Shown here: one piece after another, positions 44,867 to 56,160 of the stretch
How positions within the stretch are numbered: the stretch's first letter is position 1
Layout: each line of letters opens with the position of its first letter
Assembly (NCBI GenBank): GCA_015698305.1
Contig: CP048620.1
Coordinates: 956,557 to 1,020,556 of the forward strand
Length of the DNA: 64,000 bases
Source of the DNA: Candidatus Nitrohelix vancouverensis
GTDB lineage: Bacteria; Nitrospinota; Nitrospinia; Nitrospinales; VA-1
Direction of reading: 5' to 3'
Program-made: the position numbers and the translations under genes
The notes under the pieces: generated by a model
Told to the model about the DNA's origin: nothing
Database searches by the model: none
Seen by the model: the letters and a program-made list of their open reading frames with translations, nothing else

Positions 44867-46918
44867 TTATCTCGGGCTGGCGGCGATGTTGCCGCCGTCG
44901 ATGGTGAGCACGCTTCCCGTCGTTTTCTCGGCGAGGGCCAGATTCAAAAATCCCTGCGCCACGTCGCTGTCATAGACTTCCTCGTTCAATAAATTGTTTT
45001 TGAAATAATCGTCGGGCGTCAGGTTGCGCGCGGCGGCGCGTTGTTTGATGACGTCTTCGGAGAAAATTCCCGTGCGCACGCGGTCGGCGTTGACGGCGTT
45101 GGAGCGAATGCCGTCGCTTCCGTAATCCAGCGCGTATTGCTTCATCAGCGCCATGACGGCGGCTTTGGGGAGCGCATAGGGACCGAAATTCTTGCCGGGA
45201 TTGAAAGCGGCTTTCGAGGCGTTGAAGAGAAGAACGCCTCCGGTCTTCTGCATCAGGAACAGGCGCGTGGCTTCCGACGCGGCGGTTTGATGGGCGAAGA
45301 AATTCAACTCGAAACTGCCGCGCAGGGTTTCCGCATCGACTTCGCCAATAGGGCCTTGCACGGCGTTGCCTGCGTTGGAGATGAGGATGTCGAGTCCGCC
45401 GAACTGGTGGACGACTTCCTTGAAGCTGGCTCTCACCGCTTCGGCGTTGGTGACGTCGAGGGCCTGGAACAGTACGGTTCCTTTGGTTTCATTTTTGATG
45501 CGTTGCGCGGCGTCTTTCAGTTTGTCTTCGTTCAGATCGGTGATGAACAGGTTGGCGCCTTGTTGCGCGAACAGCTGCGCGGTGGCGTAGCCGATGCCGG
45601 AAGCGGCGCCGGTGACGTAGACCACCCTGCCCTGTAGCGGAGCGGGTTTGGCCTTGCCCAGCTTGGCCTGTTCCAGCGACCAGTATTCCATGTCGAACAG
45701 GTCGTCGTCTTTCAGCGGGACGTAATCGCCGATGCTGAAGGCCTTGTGAATGACGTCGATGGTGTGCTGGTAGACGTCTGCGGCGATGCGCGTTTCCTTG
45801 GCGGTTTTGCCGATGGTGACGAGTCCGAGTCCGGCGATCAGCAGAACGCGCGGCAGGCGGTCGAGTTCTTTTTTATCGACGCCCTTGGCCTGCTTGTTGC
45901 GTTCGAAGTATTGATGATAATTGTCCATGTATTGTTCGATCGCGTCGGCAAGTTCCTTGCGCAGGGCTTCGGCGTCGTCGATATTTTTCGGGTTGAGCAG
46001 GAGCGGTTTCTGTTTGGTGCGAATGACATGATCGGGCGTGACGGTGCCGATCTGCGACCAGACGGCGCATTCCTTGCTGGTGGCGAACTCGCGCGCTTTC
46101 GGGTCGTGTCGGTAATGCAGGACCCAGCTTTGCCCGGAATGTTTTTTATAGAGACCGCGCAGGATCGGCGCGACGGCTTGCAGAACCGCGTCGTCGGAGG
46201 AATCGGTTTCCACCGGGGTCAGGGGTTTGGGTGTGTGCGTGGCTATGTATTCTTCCGCCAGCGTCACCGCCTCGATGTGTCGGTCGTAGCTTTCTTTGGC
46301 GCTGTCGCCGAAGGTGAACAGGCCGTGATTGATGAGCAGGAGTCCTTTGACCTTGGGATGCTTTTCATAAACTTCGGCGGCGGCCTTGGCGAGCAGAAAG
46401 CCGGGCATGATGTAAGGCACCAGGGCGATGGTGTCGCCGTAGATTTTCTTACACAGCGCTTCGGCGTCCGGTTGATTGGCGATCACCAGCGAAGCGTCGG
46501 CGTGCGAATGGTCGATGAATTTATGCGGCAGAAAGGCATGCAGGAGCGTTTCGACGGAGGGGTTCGGAGACGAGGCGTCGAGCAGATGCGTGCGTTGTTC
46601 GTTCACCATGTCCTCGTCGCTCAGGCCATCGAGCTTGCGCAGTTTGAGCAGGTAGTCGAGAGTCACGCCGGGCAGTCCGGCGGGTTCGAGGGTGTCGAGG
46701 TCCCAGCCGCTTCCCTTGACGAAGAGCGTGTTGACTTCTTCCCCGGCCTTGTTGACCGCTTTCGATTTCACCGAGGTGTTGCCGCCGCCGTGCAGGACGA
46801 GGGCTGGGTTCTTGCCGATCAGGCGCGAGGTGTAAACGCGCAGGGCCACGTCTTCGCAAACGTCCTTGTAGTGTTGAATCGCCGCCTTGGCGTCTGCATC
46901 TTTCCATTCATTTTGCAT
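44867..46918 (-). CDS. Bifunctional class II aldolase / short-chain dehydrogenase (RhaD-like fusion)
   Basis: 683 residues, a two-enzyme fusion. An N-terminal class II aldolase (about 1-400) has HGGGNTSVK and the metal-binding HSHADAS. The C-terminal SDR (about 425-683) has TGAASGIGYATA and the catalytic region SKAAFNPGKNFGPYALPKAA, ending with VLTIDGGNIAASPR. Fusions of this type are annotated as rhamnulose-1-phosphate aldolase/dehydrogenase, giving lactate from rhamnose. With no rhamnose genes nearby, the sugar is not certain. Monocistronic, upstream of the DUF1778-tail ORF. Confidence 0.87.
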   Translation of the reverse strand: MQNEWKDADAKAAIQHYKDVCEDVALRVYTSRLIGKNPALVLHGGGNTSVKSKAVNKAGEEVNTLFVKGSGWDLDTLEPAGLPGVTLDYLLKLRKLDGLSDEDMVNEQRTHLLDASSPNPSVETLLHAFLPHKFIDHSHADASLVIANQPDAEALCKKIYGDTIALVPYIMPGFLLAKAAAEVYEKHPKVKGLLLINHGLFTFGDSAKESYDRHIEAVTLAEEYIATHTPKPLTPVETDSSDDAVLQAVAPILRGLYKKHSGQSWVLHYRHDPKAREFATSKECAVWSQIGTVTPDHVIRTKQKPLLLNPKNIDDAEALRKELADAIEQYMDNYHQYFERNKQAKGVDKKELDRLPRVLLIAGLGLVTIGKTAKETRIAADVYQHTIDVIHKAFSIGDYVPLKDDDLFDMEYWSLEQAKLGKAKPAPLQGRVVYVTGAASGIGYATAQLFAQQGANLFITDLNEDKLKDAAQRIKNETKGTVLFQALDVTNAEAVRASFKEVVHQFGGLDILISNAGNAVQGPIGEVDAETLRGSFELNFFAHQTAASEATRLFLMQKTGGVLLFNASKAAFNPGKNFGPYALPKAAVMALMKQYALDYGSDGIRSNAVNADRVRTGIFSEDVIKQRAAARNLTPDDYFKNNLLNEEVYDSDVAQGFLNLALAEKTTGSVLTIDGGNIAASPR

Positions 46919-46959
46919 GTGCGTTATCCATAAAAATTGAAAAAAATTTATCGCCGCCG

Positions 46960-48465
46960 TCAGGAGCGCTTGTCAGCGTTCAGTCGCGACCTCAATTGAA
47001 AACCAAAATAGAAAATCAGAATTCCCAGCGCCAGGGGAGGACCCATCGTCATCAGCGCGGGATAGCCGAACAAGCGCATATAATACCACCAAACATTCGG
47101 CGCGTTAACCGCCAGTCCCCATTTTAGCGCTTCCTCCACGCTTTCCGAATCGAATCGCGTTCCGGCCCGCGCCATTTCAACGCGCTGTTGCATCGCTTGC
47201 GCGTCGCTCAGGTTGCGCGCGACTTCGGCAACCTGCCGGAACTGGCCGATCAGGGGCGAATGTTTCAGGGTGTGAACGGAGAGTCTTTCCGCCTCCCCGC
47301 CCCATTGGACCTGCATCTGGTAATGGTAACGGCTCATATTCACCAGCGAGGCGGGAAGCTGGATGAGGACGCCGAGGACGATGCAGGCCAGAACCCGGCG
47401 ACCCGGCGCGCGTCCGCTTTCCAGAAGATAGCCTGCGGGCAAGACAGCGAAAGGGATGACGCATAAGAGAAGGCGCGGCCCCCAGCTCAGGCCGCCGTAC
47501 CAGCTATGCCAGAAGGAAAACAGCATGAGATGCGACAGAACAATCCATCCTAATAGAAAAGCCAGTTGCGCGCGCTTGCGGAACAATGCGGAAAGGCCAA
47601 AGCAGGCGGCGATCAGAACGGGATTGTAGAGAAAGACCGATTTCCCCGGCGAAAACAGCAAACCGCTGAGGCCGCCCCAGAGGTCGGGGGTCAGGCCGTG
47701 CTCGTAACCCGTTTCCGTAAAACTGCCGAATCGCGCCTCGTTATACAAGCCGATCAGCAAGGCCGCCGCAATGATCGGAACGAAGAAGCGGGCGCCGTCG
47801 GCGAGGCGATGAAGCATCGACGGGCGGGCCGTCCACAGGATGAACAGTAGAAAACCGGGCAGGGCCATGATCGAGGCGATGCGACAGGTTAGGGCGATGG
47901 CCATGAATGCTCCGGCGATCCACAAGGCGGAGCTTCTTTTTTCGCTACCGGTTTGTGAAACGAAATAGGCGGAGCCGATGAGGAACAAAGCCGTGGCCGG
48001 TTCGCTCATGAATTCTTCCGAATAGGCCCAGGCGATGGTGGACAGCCCGAATCCAAGACTCAGGATGCAGGCGGTTCGCCGCGAAAAACCCAGACGCCGG
48101 ACGCCGAACAGATACACGAAGACGCAGACGCCCGGCGTGATGAAGGCGTTGAACAGACTGACAAAAAAGGTGGTCGCCCAGGCCGAGTCGATGCCCAGCG
48201 CTCCGCCGACCGCCTTGCCGATGAAATACAACGGCAGGGCCAGCGCGCTCATTCCCAGACCGTATTTGGAATATTCCGTTTGCTCCGGCCCGGCGATATT
48301 GAAGCTGAAGCGTTCCGCCATGCTCTCGGTCAGGCGGTACATGATCTTGCCGTCGGCGGACTGGATGGAGCCTTGCGCAAAGAGCAGGTAGAAGCAGGCA
48401 AAGAAAAGAAACAGGCTCAGGCAGAAGGCGGTTTCGTCGGAATGGGAGTCGTCGTGAGGCGTCAT
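46960..48465 (-). CDS. Multi-spanning membrane protein, GT-C-like
   Basis: 501 residues with roughly ten membrane segments spread across the length, and a periplasmic loop near the first helix with FAQGSIQSADGKIMYRLTESMAERFSF. This layout resembles lipid-linked mannosyl/glucosyltransferases of GT-C fold, where an early DxD/ExD-like acidic loop is catalytic (here SADG). No precise family was recognised. It lies 42 bases upstream of the aldolase gene start. Confidence 0.6.
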   Translation of the reverse strand: MTPHDDSHSDETAFCLSLFLFFACFYLLFAQGSIQSADGKIMYRLTESMAERFSFNIAGPEQTEYSKYGLGMSALALPLYFIGKAVGGALGIDSAWATTFFVSLFNAFITPGVCVFVYLFGVRRLGFSRRTACILSLGFGLSTIAWAYSEEFMSEPATALFLIGSAYFVSQTGSEKRSSALWIAGAFMAIALTCRIASIMALPGFLLFILWTARPSMLHRLADGARFFVPIIAAALLIGLYNEARFGSFTETGYEHGLTPDLWGGLSGLLFSPGKSVFLYNPVLIAACFGLSALFRKRAQLAFLLGWIVLSHLMLFSFWHSWYGGLSWGPRLLLCVIPFAVLPAGYLLESGRAPGRRVLACIVLGVLIQLPASLVNMSRYHYQMQVQWGGEAERLSVHTLKHSPLIGQFRQVAEVARNLSDAQAMQQRVEMARAGTRFDSESVEEALKWGLAVNAPNVWWYYMRLFGYPALMTMGPPLALGILIFYFGFQLRSRLNADKRS

Positions 48466-48631
48466 TTGATTTCAGGCAAGGAACGGATTGGGTGGAGAGG
48501 AACGCAATGCCGACAAAAGCTTATTTATCATACTATTGAGTTTAAACCAACGACGTGGCGGAAAAATATTAGTCATTTACGATCAAAGGGTTTGCCGTTT
48601 GCGTTTCAGATATGCTAGTCTTCTGGGCAAT

Positions 48632-48880
48632 ATGTTGGCCCAAATACACGTTACCTTAAAAAATGGCGTTCTCGATTCCCAGGGAAAAGCGGTGCATCAC
48701 GCCCTCTCCGACCTTGGCTTTAACGAGGTGAAGGACGTTCGGGTTGGAAAGTACATGGAGGTCCAGCTCAAGGACATCACCGAGGTGGAAGCCGAGGCGC
48801 TGGTGAAAGAGATGTGCGAAAAGTTGCTGGCCAATACCGTGATCGAGTCGTACCGGTTTTCTCTCGTCCCCAATAGTTAA
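48632..48880 (+). CDS. purS: Phosphoribosylformylglycinamidine synthase, PurS subunit
   Basis: 82 residues, typical PurS size. [25 protein letters not shown] is characteristic, followed by the beta-strand [13 protein letters not shown] longer open frame from 48488 is not used. PurS bridges PurL and PurQ in the three-part FGAM synthase. First gene of the purSQLF cluster, 23 bases before purQ. Confidence 0.95.
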   Translation: MLAQIHVTLKNGVLDSQGKAVHHALSDLGFNEVKDVRVGKYMEVQLKDITEVEAEALVKEMCEKLLANTVIESYRFSLVPNS

Positions 48881-48903
48881 ATCCCCCTTCGAATGGTGTT
48901 TGC

Positions 48904-49596
48904 ATGAAGTGCGGCGTTATTGTCTTTCCCGGATCCAATTGCGACCGGGACTGCTTCCATATTCTATCCGATGTCATGAAGCTGGACGCCGAGTGGGTCT
49001 GGCACAAGGATGAAGAGCCGCTGGATCGATTCGACTTCATTGTTCTGCCGGGCGGTTTTTCCTATGGCGACTATTTGCGCGCGGGCGCCATCGCCAAATA
49101 CTCTCCGGTGATGAAATCCCTGTGTCGTTACGCCGAATCCGGCGGCGCGGTTCTCGGCATTTGCAACGGATTCCAGATACTCGTCGAAGCCGGTTTATTG
49201 CCCGGCGCCTTACTGCACAATCAATCGCAAAAATTCATTTGCAAGAACGTTCCCCTGCGCGTCGAAAGTTCCGACACGCCCTTCACGCGCGGCGCCGCGA
49301 CCGGCGATGTGCTGACGATTCCCATCGCGCATCATCAGGGCTGTTATTATGCCGATCCCGAAACGCTGGCGGATCTGGAGGCGAACCAGCGGGTGATCTT
49401 TCGGTATTGCGGTCCGAATGGCGAGGTGGACGAAGCCCACAATCCGAACGGTTCCTCGAACAATATCGCGGGCATCTGCAACGCGCAAAGAAACGTCGTG
49501 GGCATGATGCCGCATCCCGAGCGATGCGCCGATCCTGCTCAGAACGACGGCGACGGCAAAATCATTTTTCAATCCATTCTCAACGTTCTGCAATGA
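48904..49596 (+). CDS. purQ: FGAM synthase, glutaminase subunit PurQ
   Basis: 230 residues. A class I glutamine amidotransferase with the nucleophile in GICNGFQIL and the His/Glu pair near the C-terminus (MMPHPER). It hydrolyses glutamine and delivers ammonia to PurL. SPG-type [10 protein letters not shown] opens the protein, as usual. 61 bases before purL. Confidence 0.96.
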   Translation: MKCGVIVFPGSNCDRDCFHILSDVMKLDAEWVWHKDEEPLDRFDFIVLPGGFSYGDYLRAGAIAKYSPVMKSLCRYAESGGAVLGICNGFQILVEAGLLPGALLHNQSQKFICKNVPLRVESSDTPFTRGAATGDVLTIPIAHHQGCYYADPETLADLEANQRVIFRYCGPNGEVDEAHNPNGSSNNIAGICNAQRNVVGMMPHPERCADPAQNDGDGKIIFQSILNVLQ

Positions 49597-49657
49597 TCCT
49601 TCACGGCAAGCATTCATCGCTATTCCATAGAAGCGTGTCGCAAGGTCTGGGCGCGCA

Positions 49658-51895
49658 ATGAGCCATCCCAATCCATTGACGACGGCGAAAGACGCCAAGG
49701 AACACGGATTGACCCGCGACGAATACCGTCGCATTGTCGATCTGCTGGGTCGAATCCCCAACCTGACCGAGCTGGGCGTGTTCTCCGTGATGTGGAGCGA
49801 GCATTGCAGTTACAAAAGCTCAAAACCCTTTCTTAGAAAATTGCCGACCGAAGGACCGCGCGTGTTGCAGGGGCCGGGCGAAAACGCCGGGGTCGTGGAC
49901 ATTGGCGACGGACTGGCGGCGGTGTTCAAAATCGAAAGCCACAACCATCCTTCTTTTGTCGAACCGCGACAAGGCGCGGCGACGGGCGTCGGCGGCATCA
50001 TGCGCGATATTTTCACGATGGGCGCGCGACCGATCGCTCTGCTCAATTCGCTTCGCTTCGGTCAGCCGGAAGACGCGAAAACCCGCTTCCTGCTCAACGG
50101 CGTGGTCGACGGCATTTCCAGTTACGGCAATTGCGTGGGCGTGCCCACGGTGGGCGGCGAAATTTATTTTGACGCCTGTTACAACGGAAATATTTTAGTC
50201 AACGCCTTCTGTCTGGGTCTGGCGCCTTCCGACAAGATTTTTCTGGGCAAGGCCGCGGGCGTGGGCAACTCGGTGATTTATTTTGGTTCCAAGACCGGAC
50301 GCGACGGCATTCACGGCGCCAGCCTGCTGGCGTCCTCGGAGTTTGACGAGACCACCGAAGAGAAGCGGCCGACGGTTCAGGTCGGCGACCCCTTCGCTGA
50401 AAAACTGCTGATTGAAGCGACCCTGGAATTATTGCAGAACGAATGGGTGGTCGGCATTCAGGACATGGGCGCGGCGGGACTCACTTCATCGAGCTTTGAA
50501 ATGGCGGGCCGGGCCGGGACTGGCGTGGAGCTGGACGTTTCGAAAACGCCTCTGCGCGAAGACGGAATGACGGCGTATGAGATTTTATTGTCGGAGTCGC
50601 AGGAGCGCATGCTGGCGGTGGTGGAGCAGGGCCGCGAAGAAGACGCGCTGGCAATTTTTAAAAAGTGGGATATCGACGCCGCCGTGGTCGGCAAGGTCAT
50701 CGACGAACCGGTGGTGCGGGTGATTCAGGACGACGAGGTCGTCGCCAACCTTCCCGTGACAGTAGTGGTGGATGGCGCTCTGGATCTGCAACGCAAGATC
50801 GCGCGTCCCAAGTATCTGGACGAGGTCGATCATCTGGATCTGACGCAATTGCCGGAACCGGATCGCGGCGACGCCGCGTTGAAACGTCTGCTGGCGTCAT
50901 TGAATATCGCGAGTAAAGAGTGGGTCTACGAGCAATACGACCACATGGTGCAAATCAATACGCTGGTTCTGCCGGGCTCCGACGCTTCGGTTCTGCGCGT
51001 TCCCGGAACCCGCAAGGGGCTGGCGCTTTCTGTGGACTGCAATTCAAGATACTGTTACCTCGACCCCTTTCAAGGCGCGCAGATCGCCGTTTCCGAGTGC
51101 GCCCGAAACCTGGTGTGTTCCGGCGCGGAGCCGATCGGCCTGACCAATTGCCTCAATTTTGGCAACCCTGAAAAACCTGAAATCATGTGGCAGTTCGAGC
51201 AAGCCGTTCTCGGCATCGCCGAAGCCTGCAAGTTTTACGACATTCCGGTGGTCAGCGGGAATGTCAGCTTATATAATGAAACTAAAGGCGAATCCATTTT
51301 TCCAACGCCCACCGTTGCGGTGGTGGGACTCATTGAAGACGTTGAACGGCATACCTCGCAGTGGTTCAAGCAGGAAGGCGACGGCGTCGCGCTTCTGGGT
51401 TTGACCATGGAAGAGCTGGGCGGGAGCGAGTATCTGAAAGTCTTGTTCGACGCGACTCGCGGCAAGCCGCCCTATCTGGACATGGCGGTGGAGCGCAAAA
51501 TCCAGCGCTTGTGCCTGGAATTGATACGCTCCGATTTACTGCAATCCGCGCACGATTGTTCCGATGGCGGTCTGGCGGTGGCGCTGGCCGAGTCCTGCAT
51601 GACGGGGCCGACCCTTTTAGGGCTGGATGCGCAGATGCATTCGACCTTGAGAAAAGACGCGCTCTTGTTTGGCGAATCGCAATCGCGAATTCTGGTTTCT
51701 TTCAAGGAAGAAAATCGGGACAAGGTGGAACAGGCGGCGTCCCGTCTCGGCGTCAATTATGAATACCTGGGCGTCGTTGGCGGACAAAAATTACGCGTGG
51801 CGGTGAACGACGAAGAGTTTATCAACGTTGACGTGTCCATTCTTCAATCCATTTGGAAACAGGCCCTGGGGGACTATGCTCGACGAATTACATGA
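49658..51895 (+). CDS. purL: FGAM synthase, catalytic subunit PurL (small form)
   Basis: 745 residues, the small PurL that needs PurS and PurQ. Motifs include [40 protein letters not shown] and [17 protein letters not shown]. It uses ATP and ammonia to convert FGAR to FGAM, the fourth step of purine synthesis. Its 3' end overlaps purF by 20 bases. Confidence 0.97.
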   Translation: MSHPNPLTTAKDAKEHGLTRDEYRRIVDLLGRIPNLTELGVFSVMWSEHCSYKSSKPFLRKLPTEGPRVLQGPGENAGVVDIGDGLAAVFKIESHNHPSFVEPRQGAATGVGGIMRDIFTMGARPIALLNSLRFGQPEDAKTRFLLNGVVDGISSYGNCVGVPTVGGEIYFDACYNGNILVNAFCLGLAPSDKIFLGKAAGVGNSVIYFGSKTGRDGIHGASLLASSEFDETTEEKRPTVQVGDPFAEKLLIEATLELLQNEWVVGIQDMGAAGLTSSSFEMAGRAGTGVELDVSKTPLREDGMTAYEILLSESQERMLAVVEQGREEDALAIFKKWDIDAAVVGKVIDEPVVRVIQDDEVVANLPVTVVVDGALDLQRKIARPKYLDEVDHLDLTQLPEPDRGDAALKRLLASLNIASKEWVYEQYDHMVQINTLVLPGSDASVLRVPGTRKGLALSVDCNSRYCYLDPFQGAQIAVSECARNLVCSGAEPIGLTNCLNFGNPEKPEIMWQFEQAVLGIAEACKFYDIPVVSGNVSLYNETKGESIFPTPTVAVVGLIEDVERHTSQWFKQEGDGVALLGLTMEELGGSEYLKVLFDATRGKPPYLDMAVERKIQRLCLELIRSDLLQSAHDCSDGGLAVALAESCMTGPTLLGLDAQMHSTLRKDALLFGESQSRILVSFKEENRDKVEQAASRLGVNYEYLGVVGGQKLRVAVNDEEFINVDVSILQSIWKQALGDYARRIT

Positions 51896-53282
51896 AGAAT
51901 GCGGAGTGATGGGCGTGTTCGGCAATCCCGAAGCCGCAAATCTGGTGTACCTGGGGCTTTATGCGCTCCAGCATCGCGGTCAGGAGAGCGCCGGAATCGT
52001 TTCGAGCGAGGATGGGAAATTGCATCTGGAGCGGGGCATGGGGCTGGTGGCCGACGTTTTCAACGGCGACCGTTTGAAGAAACTCCCCGGCGACATTGCG
52101 ATTGGCCATAACCGTTATTCGACCACGGGCGACAGCGCGACGGTCAACGCTCAACCCTGCCTGATCAAGTATGCCATCGGGTCTCTGGCGCTGGCGCACA
52201 ACGGCAATCTGGTGAACTCTCTAAAAATCCGCAAGGAACTGGGCGATCGAGGTTCCATCTTCCAGTCGACCAACGACAGCGAAGTGATCGTGCATTTGAT
52301 GGCGCAGGCGCGCGGATCGTTCAAGGATCGAGCCGCCGCCGCTCTCGGTCAGGTCAAAGGGGCTTATTCGCTCCTCCTGCTTTCTGAAGACGCGATGATC
52401 GCGGCGCGCGACCCCAATGGTTTTCGTCCGCTGTGTCTGGGTAAAGTTGGCGACGGTTATGTGGTTGCTTCCGAATCCTGCGTGATGGACCTGATCGACG
52501 CCACCTACATTCGCGAGATCGATCCGGGCGAATTGTTATTGATTGATAAAGACGGCCTGCATTCGTTCTTCCCTTTCGAGAAGGCTCCGATGCGGCAATG
52601 CGTCTTCGAGCATATTTATTTTGCGCGTCCCGACAGTTACCTGTTCAGCGATCATGTGTACACAATACGCAAGGAAATGGGCAAGGCGCTGGCGGAAGAA
52701 GGCGCGGTGGATGCGGACGTGGTGATACCGGTTCCGGACTCCGGGGTGATTTCTTCGATGGGTTATTCGGAGGCTTCGGGCATTCCCTTTGAGATGGGTT
52801 TGATCCGTAACCATTATGTCGGTCGGACTTTCATTGAACCGCAACATCAGATTCGTAATTTTGGCGTGCGCGTGAAGTTGAGCGGCGTGCGCAGTCAGCT
52901 GGAAGGCAAGCGAGTCGTGGTGATCGACGATTCCATTGTTCGCGGCACCACCAGCCGAAAAATCGTCAAGATGTTGCGCGAAGCGGGCGCCAAGGAAGTT
53001 CATGTCCGCATTTGTTCGCCGCCAATCCTGCATTCCTGTTTTTACGGCATCGACACGCCGACCCGTTCAGAACTGGTCGCTTCGGCGAACGACACCGAGG
53101 CGATCTGCAAGTTCATTGAAGCCGACACCCTGCATTACCTCAGTCTGGAGAGGATGATGAAAGTGTTCGGAAAGAATTCCGAGAATTTTTGTTCGGCCTG
53201 CTTCGATGGAAACTACCCTGTGGAAGTGGTGGACGCTATACAGGAAGAGCCGCAGTTGGACCTGTTCCCCCTTTCAGAATAA
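51876..53282 (+). CDS. purF: Amidophosphoribosyltransferase (Fe-S type)
   Basis: ATG 51876 (468 residues), preceded by GGGGGA, starts [16 protein letters not shown]: the propeptide before Cys9, which becomes the N-terminal glutaminase nucleophile. A longer frame from 51828 lies inside purL and is not used. The PRPP loop [14 protein letters not shown] is present. The cysteines in [18 protein letters not shown] and FCSACFDG match the [4Fe-4S] ligands of the Bacillus-type enzyme, which is oxygen sensitive. It commits PRPP to purine synthesis. Last gene of the cluster. Confidence 0.96.
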   Translation: MLDELHEECGVMGVFGNPEAANLVYLGLYALQHRGQESAGIVSSEDGKLHLERGMGLVADVFNGDRLKKLPGDIAIGHNRYSTTGDSATVNAQPCLIKYAIGSLALAHNGNLVNSLKIRKELGDRGSIFQSTNDSEVIVHLMAQARGSFKDRAAAALGQVKGAYSLLLLSEDAMIAARDPNGFRPLCLGKVGDGYVVASESCVMDLIDATYIREIDPGELLLIDKDGLHSFFPFEKAPMRQCVFEHIYFARPDSYLFSDHVYTIRKEMGKALAEEGAVDADVVIPVPDSGVISSMGYSEASGIPFEMGLIRNHYVGRTFIEPQHQIRNFGVRVKLSGVRSQLEGKRVVVIDDSIVRGTTSRKIVKMLREAGAKEVHVRICSPPILHSCFYGIDTPTRSELVASANDTEAICKFIEADTLHYLSLERMMKVFGKNSENFCSACFDGNYPVEVVDAIQEEPQLDLFPLSE

Positions 53283-53304
53283 AAAAGCCCCAAAACAGAA
53301 ACGA

Positions 53305-53330
53305 CCGACGCCGCATTATTGCGGCGTCGG
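53305..53330. terminator. Hairpin between convergent purF and UPF0182 genes
   Basis: A perfect 10-bp stem (CCGACGCCGC/GCGGCGTCGG) with a 6-base loop spans the UPF0182 stop codon. No immediate T run exists on either strand (a T6 lies further along on the minus side), so the terminator call is moderate. Confidence 0.45.
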
Positions 53331-56084
53331 CGTTGGTTCGACTCGCATTTCTCCGGAAATTTGCAGTCTGCCGAGAGAACGTCCCAGCGTTTCCAGATTC
53401 TCGCGATTGCTTGAAAGCGTTTGCTCCATAGTTTTCTGAGCCGCGAGCGCCTCTTCGATGATCGTCTTGATCTTTTCGAATTCCTTACGATTCAACACCA
53501 CCTTCTCGTCGGATTCCGGCGCGACATTTTTAGTCGTGCCCGCGACCTCGCTCTGCTCCTGGTGACTGAATCCTGGGAGCGCCTGCCCGTTCAGGTCGGG
53601 AAAAATTTTCCTCAATGCCTTATCCAGGTTGGATTCCATGGCGATGCGGTCTTCGTAGCTGACGATCACGCGCTTTAGCTCCGGGATTTTCCCCGAGTCT
53701 GATTTCAGGTACAAGGGGCGTACATACAGAAGCGATTCTTCGATAGGAATGACCAGCAGGGTGCCCTGGATGACTCTGGAGCCGCGTTGATCCCATAGCG
53801 AGATCTGTCGCGAAATTTCAGCTTCCTGATTGATGCGGGCGACGATCTGGCTAGGCCCATAGATCAGCTTCTGTTTGGGGAAGGTGTAGACCTCCAGCTT
53901 GCCGTAATGCTCGCCGTCGCTACGCGCCACCATCCAGGCGGACAGGTTGCTTTTGCCGCGCGGCGTGAACGGTAGCATCAGAATGTATTCCTCTCCCTCC
54001 TTGCCGGGCAGTTTCATGATGGTGTAATAAGGCTCCATTGTTTTGCCGTCGATTTCGGGAATCTCCCACTGATCTTCCTTGTTATAGAAAACCTGCGGAC
54101 GCGTCATGTGATAGGTGGCGTAGATGAAGGTTTGAATCGAAAATAAATCGGACGGATAACGAATATGTGATTTCAAATCCTCGTCCATTTCGCTCATCTC
54201 TTTGAACAGATCGGGGAAAATTTTCCTGTAGGTTTGAATGATCGGGTCTTCCGGGTCCGAAATGTAATAATTCAGATTGCCTTCGTAAGCGTCGATGGAG
54301 ATCTTGACCGAGTTGCGGATGTAGTTGCCGAAGCCGGTCAACATATGCGAATAGGGGAACTTGTCGCTCACTGTATACGCGTCGTACATCCACACCAGTC
54401 GCCCTTTTGAGATGACCAGATAGGGGTCGTTGTCGAGGCGCAGGAAGGGGGTGATTTTTTGCACGCGGTCTTTGATATTTCTGAACATCAGCACACGGCT
54501 GTCGGTTTGAATGTCGTTGGAGAAAAATATCTTCGCGGTTTTTAAGTGGAAGGTCAGCAGAACTTTCCTCCAAAACGAATCGACCGCAAAGCCGCCCTGT
54601 CCTTCATAATTCTTGTAAACATTTTTCTCGCCTTCGGGGTAGTCGAATTCTTTCGTTCCGGTTTTAACGAACACATAGTCGTTCGCCAACTCGCCAAAGT
54701 AAATTTCCGGTCGCTCCACTTTCAGATCGATACTCGATTGCGGCGGAATGTCCTTGATGAACAGAACGGGCAATCCTTCCGGTGTGACTTCGTTGACCGG
54801 GCTGAGCGACACGCCGTAGCCGTGGGTGAAGGTCAGATGCTCGTTGATCCAGGTGCGGTTGGGCAGACTGCTGGTCATCAATTCTCGCGGCGAGAGCAGA
54901 GTCTGCCGCAAGGCGCCGTCGATGAAGTAACGGTCGTTGTCGATGGAATTGAACTGGTAATAGGTGCGGATCTCCTGGATTTGTCCGAGAGTGTCGAGCA
55001 AAGGCTCCTGATCCCAAAGGCGGATGTTTTCGATCGTCGCGGAATTTTTGATGATGCTGTCGGCGTCGAGAGACGCTTCACCGGTCAACACGTTCACCTG
55101 GGTCCGGTCCAGTCCGTAGCCCTTGAGGGTTCCGGCGATGGTGTTTTCGATGTATGGAGTTTCCTTGATAAGCTCATTGGGAGCTACGACAAATTTTTGC
55201 AGGAAGATTGGATAGAGATTGCTGGTCACGTAGACCGCGCCCATGCCGATGGCCGCAACCATGATTTTTTTGATCCCGAATTTCCAGATATTGAGAAAAC
55301 AAATGACGGCGCCGATCAGGCCGACCACGCACAGGGTATTCAAGAGCGGTAGCTTGCCGTAATCTCCGGCAAAGGTGATCCCGGCGACCACGCCGCTTCC
55401 TTTCAGCAATAGCGAGTAGCGTTGCAGAAAGAAGTCGGAGGCGAAGAGCAGAAAGAACAGTCCGGCGATGATGGAAAACGTGGGTCGGGCTTCCGGGAGC
55501 AGGACCACGCCGTTGCCGTCGATATATAAAAATCGTTTCAGGAAAAACACCAGCCCGGTTCCAATCGCAAGCACGACGAGGACTTCCCAGAACAGAGATT
55601 TGACGAGGAAGGCGACGGGAAGCGTGAACACATAAAACGAGTAATCCATCTGGAACATGGGGTCGACTTCGCCAAAGGGCACGGCGTTGAGGTACTGTAA
55701 AACTTTTTCCCATTGTGCGCCCGCCGCCAGACCGGACATGGCTCCGAGGGCCAGAGGCCCAAAAAAGAAGATCGGTCTCAGATTGGTCGAGAGAAAATGT
55801 AGAATGGGCACGTCGCGCCGGACTTCATCCGACAACAGAATGGGCAGGTGCGCGGTTTTGTTGTAAAGACGATTCAGGGGCAGATAGATCGCAAGAAACA
55901 CAAACACGGCGGCGCTGAAACCAACGCTGAGCTGGGCGCTCATGGTGGTCCAGAAAACGGAATCCAGGGACAGAGCTTCAAACCAGACCCAGTCGATATA
56001 AAACGATGTGATTTTATCGGCAAAAATCGAACCGATAAAAAAAATGCCCGCGAGGACGACGAGTGATTTTCTTAATTTATCCAT
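53316..56084 (-). CDS. UPF0182 family integral membrane protein
   Basis: 922 residues from ATG 56084; a frame further upstream would overlap the thioredoxin-like gene and is unlike the family start MDKLRKSLVVL. About seven membrane helices lie in the first third, followed by a large extracytoplasmic domain with the family blocks TFTHGYGVSLSPVNEVTPEGLPVLFIKDIPP and YFGELANDYVFV. The role of UPF0182 is unknown. An acidic, coiled-coil tail is present at the C-terminus (KTIIEEALAAQKTMEQTLSS). Confidence 0.9.
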   Translation of the reverse strand: MDKLRKSLVVLAGIFFIGSIFADKITSFYIDWVWFEALSLDSVFWTTMSAQLSVGFSAAVFVFLAIYLPLNRLYNKTAHLPILLSDEVRRDVPILHFLSTNLRPIFFFGPLALGAMSGLAAGAQWEKVLQYLNAVPFGEVDPMFQMDYSFYVFTLPVAFLVKSLFWEVLVVLAIGTGLVFFLKRFLYIDGNGVVLLPEARPTFSIIAGLFFLLFASDFFLQRYSLLLKGSGVVAGITFAGDYGKLPLLNTLCVVGLIGAVICFLNIWKFGIKKIMVAAIGMGAVYVTSNLYPIFLQKFVVAPNELIKETPYIENTIAGTLKGYGLDRTQVNVLTGEASLDADSIIKNSATIENIRLWDQEPLLDTLGQIQEIRTYYQFNSIDNDRYFIDGALRQTLLSPRELMTSSLPNRTWINEHLTFTHGYGVSLSPVNEVTPEGLPVLFIKDIPPQSSIDLKVERPEIYFGELANDYVFVKTGTKEFDYPEGEKNVYKNYEGQGGFAVDSFWRKVLLTFHLKTAKIFFSNDIQTDSRVLMFRNIKDRVQKITPFLRLDNDPYLVISKGRLVWMYDAYTVSDKFPYSHMLTGFGNYIRNSVKISIDAYEGNLNYYISDPEDPIIQTYRKIFPDLFKEMSEMDEDLKSHIRYPSDLFSIQTFIYATYHMTRPQVFYNKEDQWEIPEIDGKTMEPYYTIMKLPGKEGEEYILMLPFTPRGKSNLSAWMVARSDGEHYGKLEVYTFPKQKLIYGPSQIVARINQEAEISRQISLWDQRGSRVIQGTLLVIPIEESLLYVRPLYLKSDSGKIPELKRVIVSYEDRIAMESNLDKALRKIFPDLNGQALPGFSHQEQSEVAGTTKNVAPESDEKVVLNRKEFEKIKTIIEEALAAQKTMEQTLSSNRENLETLGRSLGRLQISGEMRVEPTPTPQ

Positions 56085-56160
56085 AAAGAGTGTTTGTTGA
56101 GACTCGATTGAAGGTTTGTGTTTGATGACGAATCCATGCCGACCCGATGACGCGTCAGAT

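Noticed and set aside
45746-46933. 395-codon frame antisense to the aldolase fusion
   Set aside because: Shadow frame; the minus-strand gene has clear aldolase and SDR motifs over the same bases.
48488-48631. N-terminal extension of PurS
   Set aside because: PurS proteins are about 80 residues and start at the ATG at 48632.
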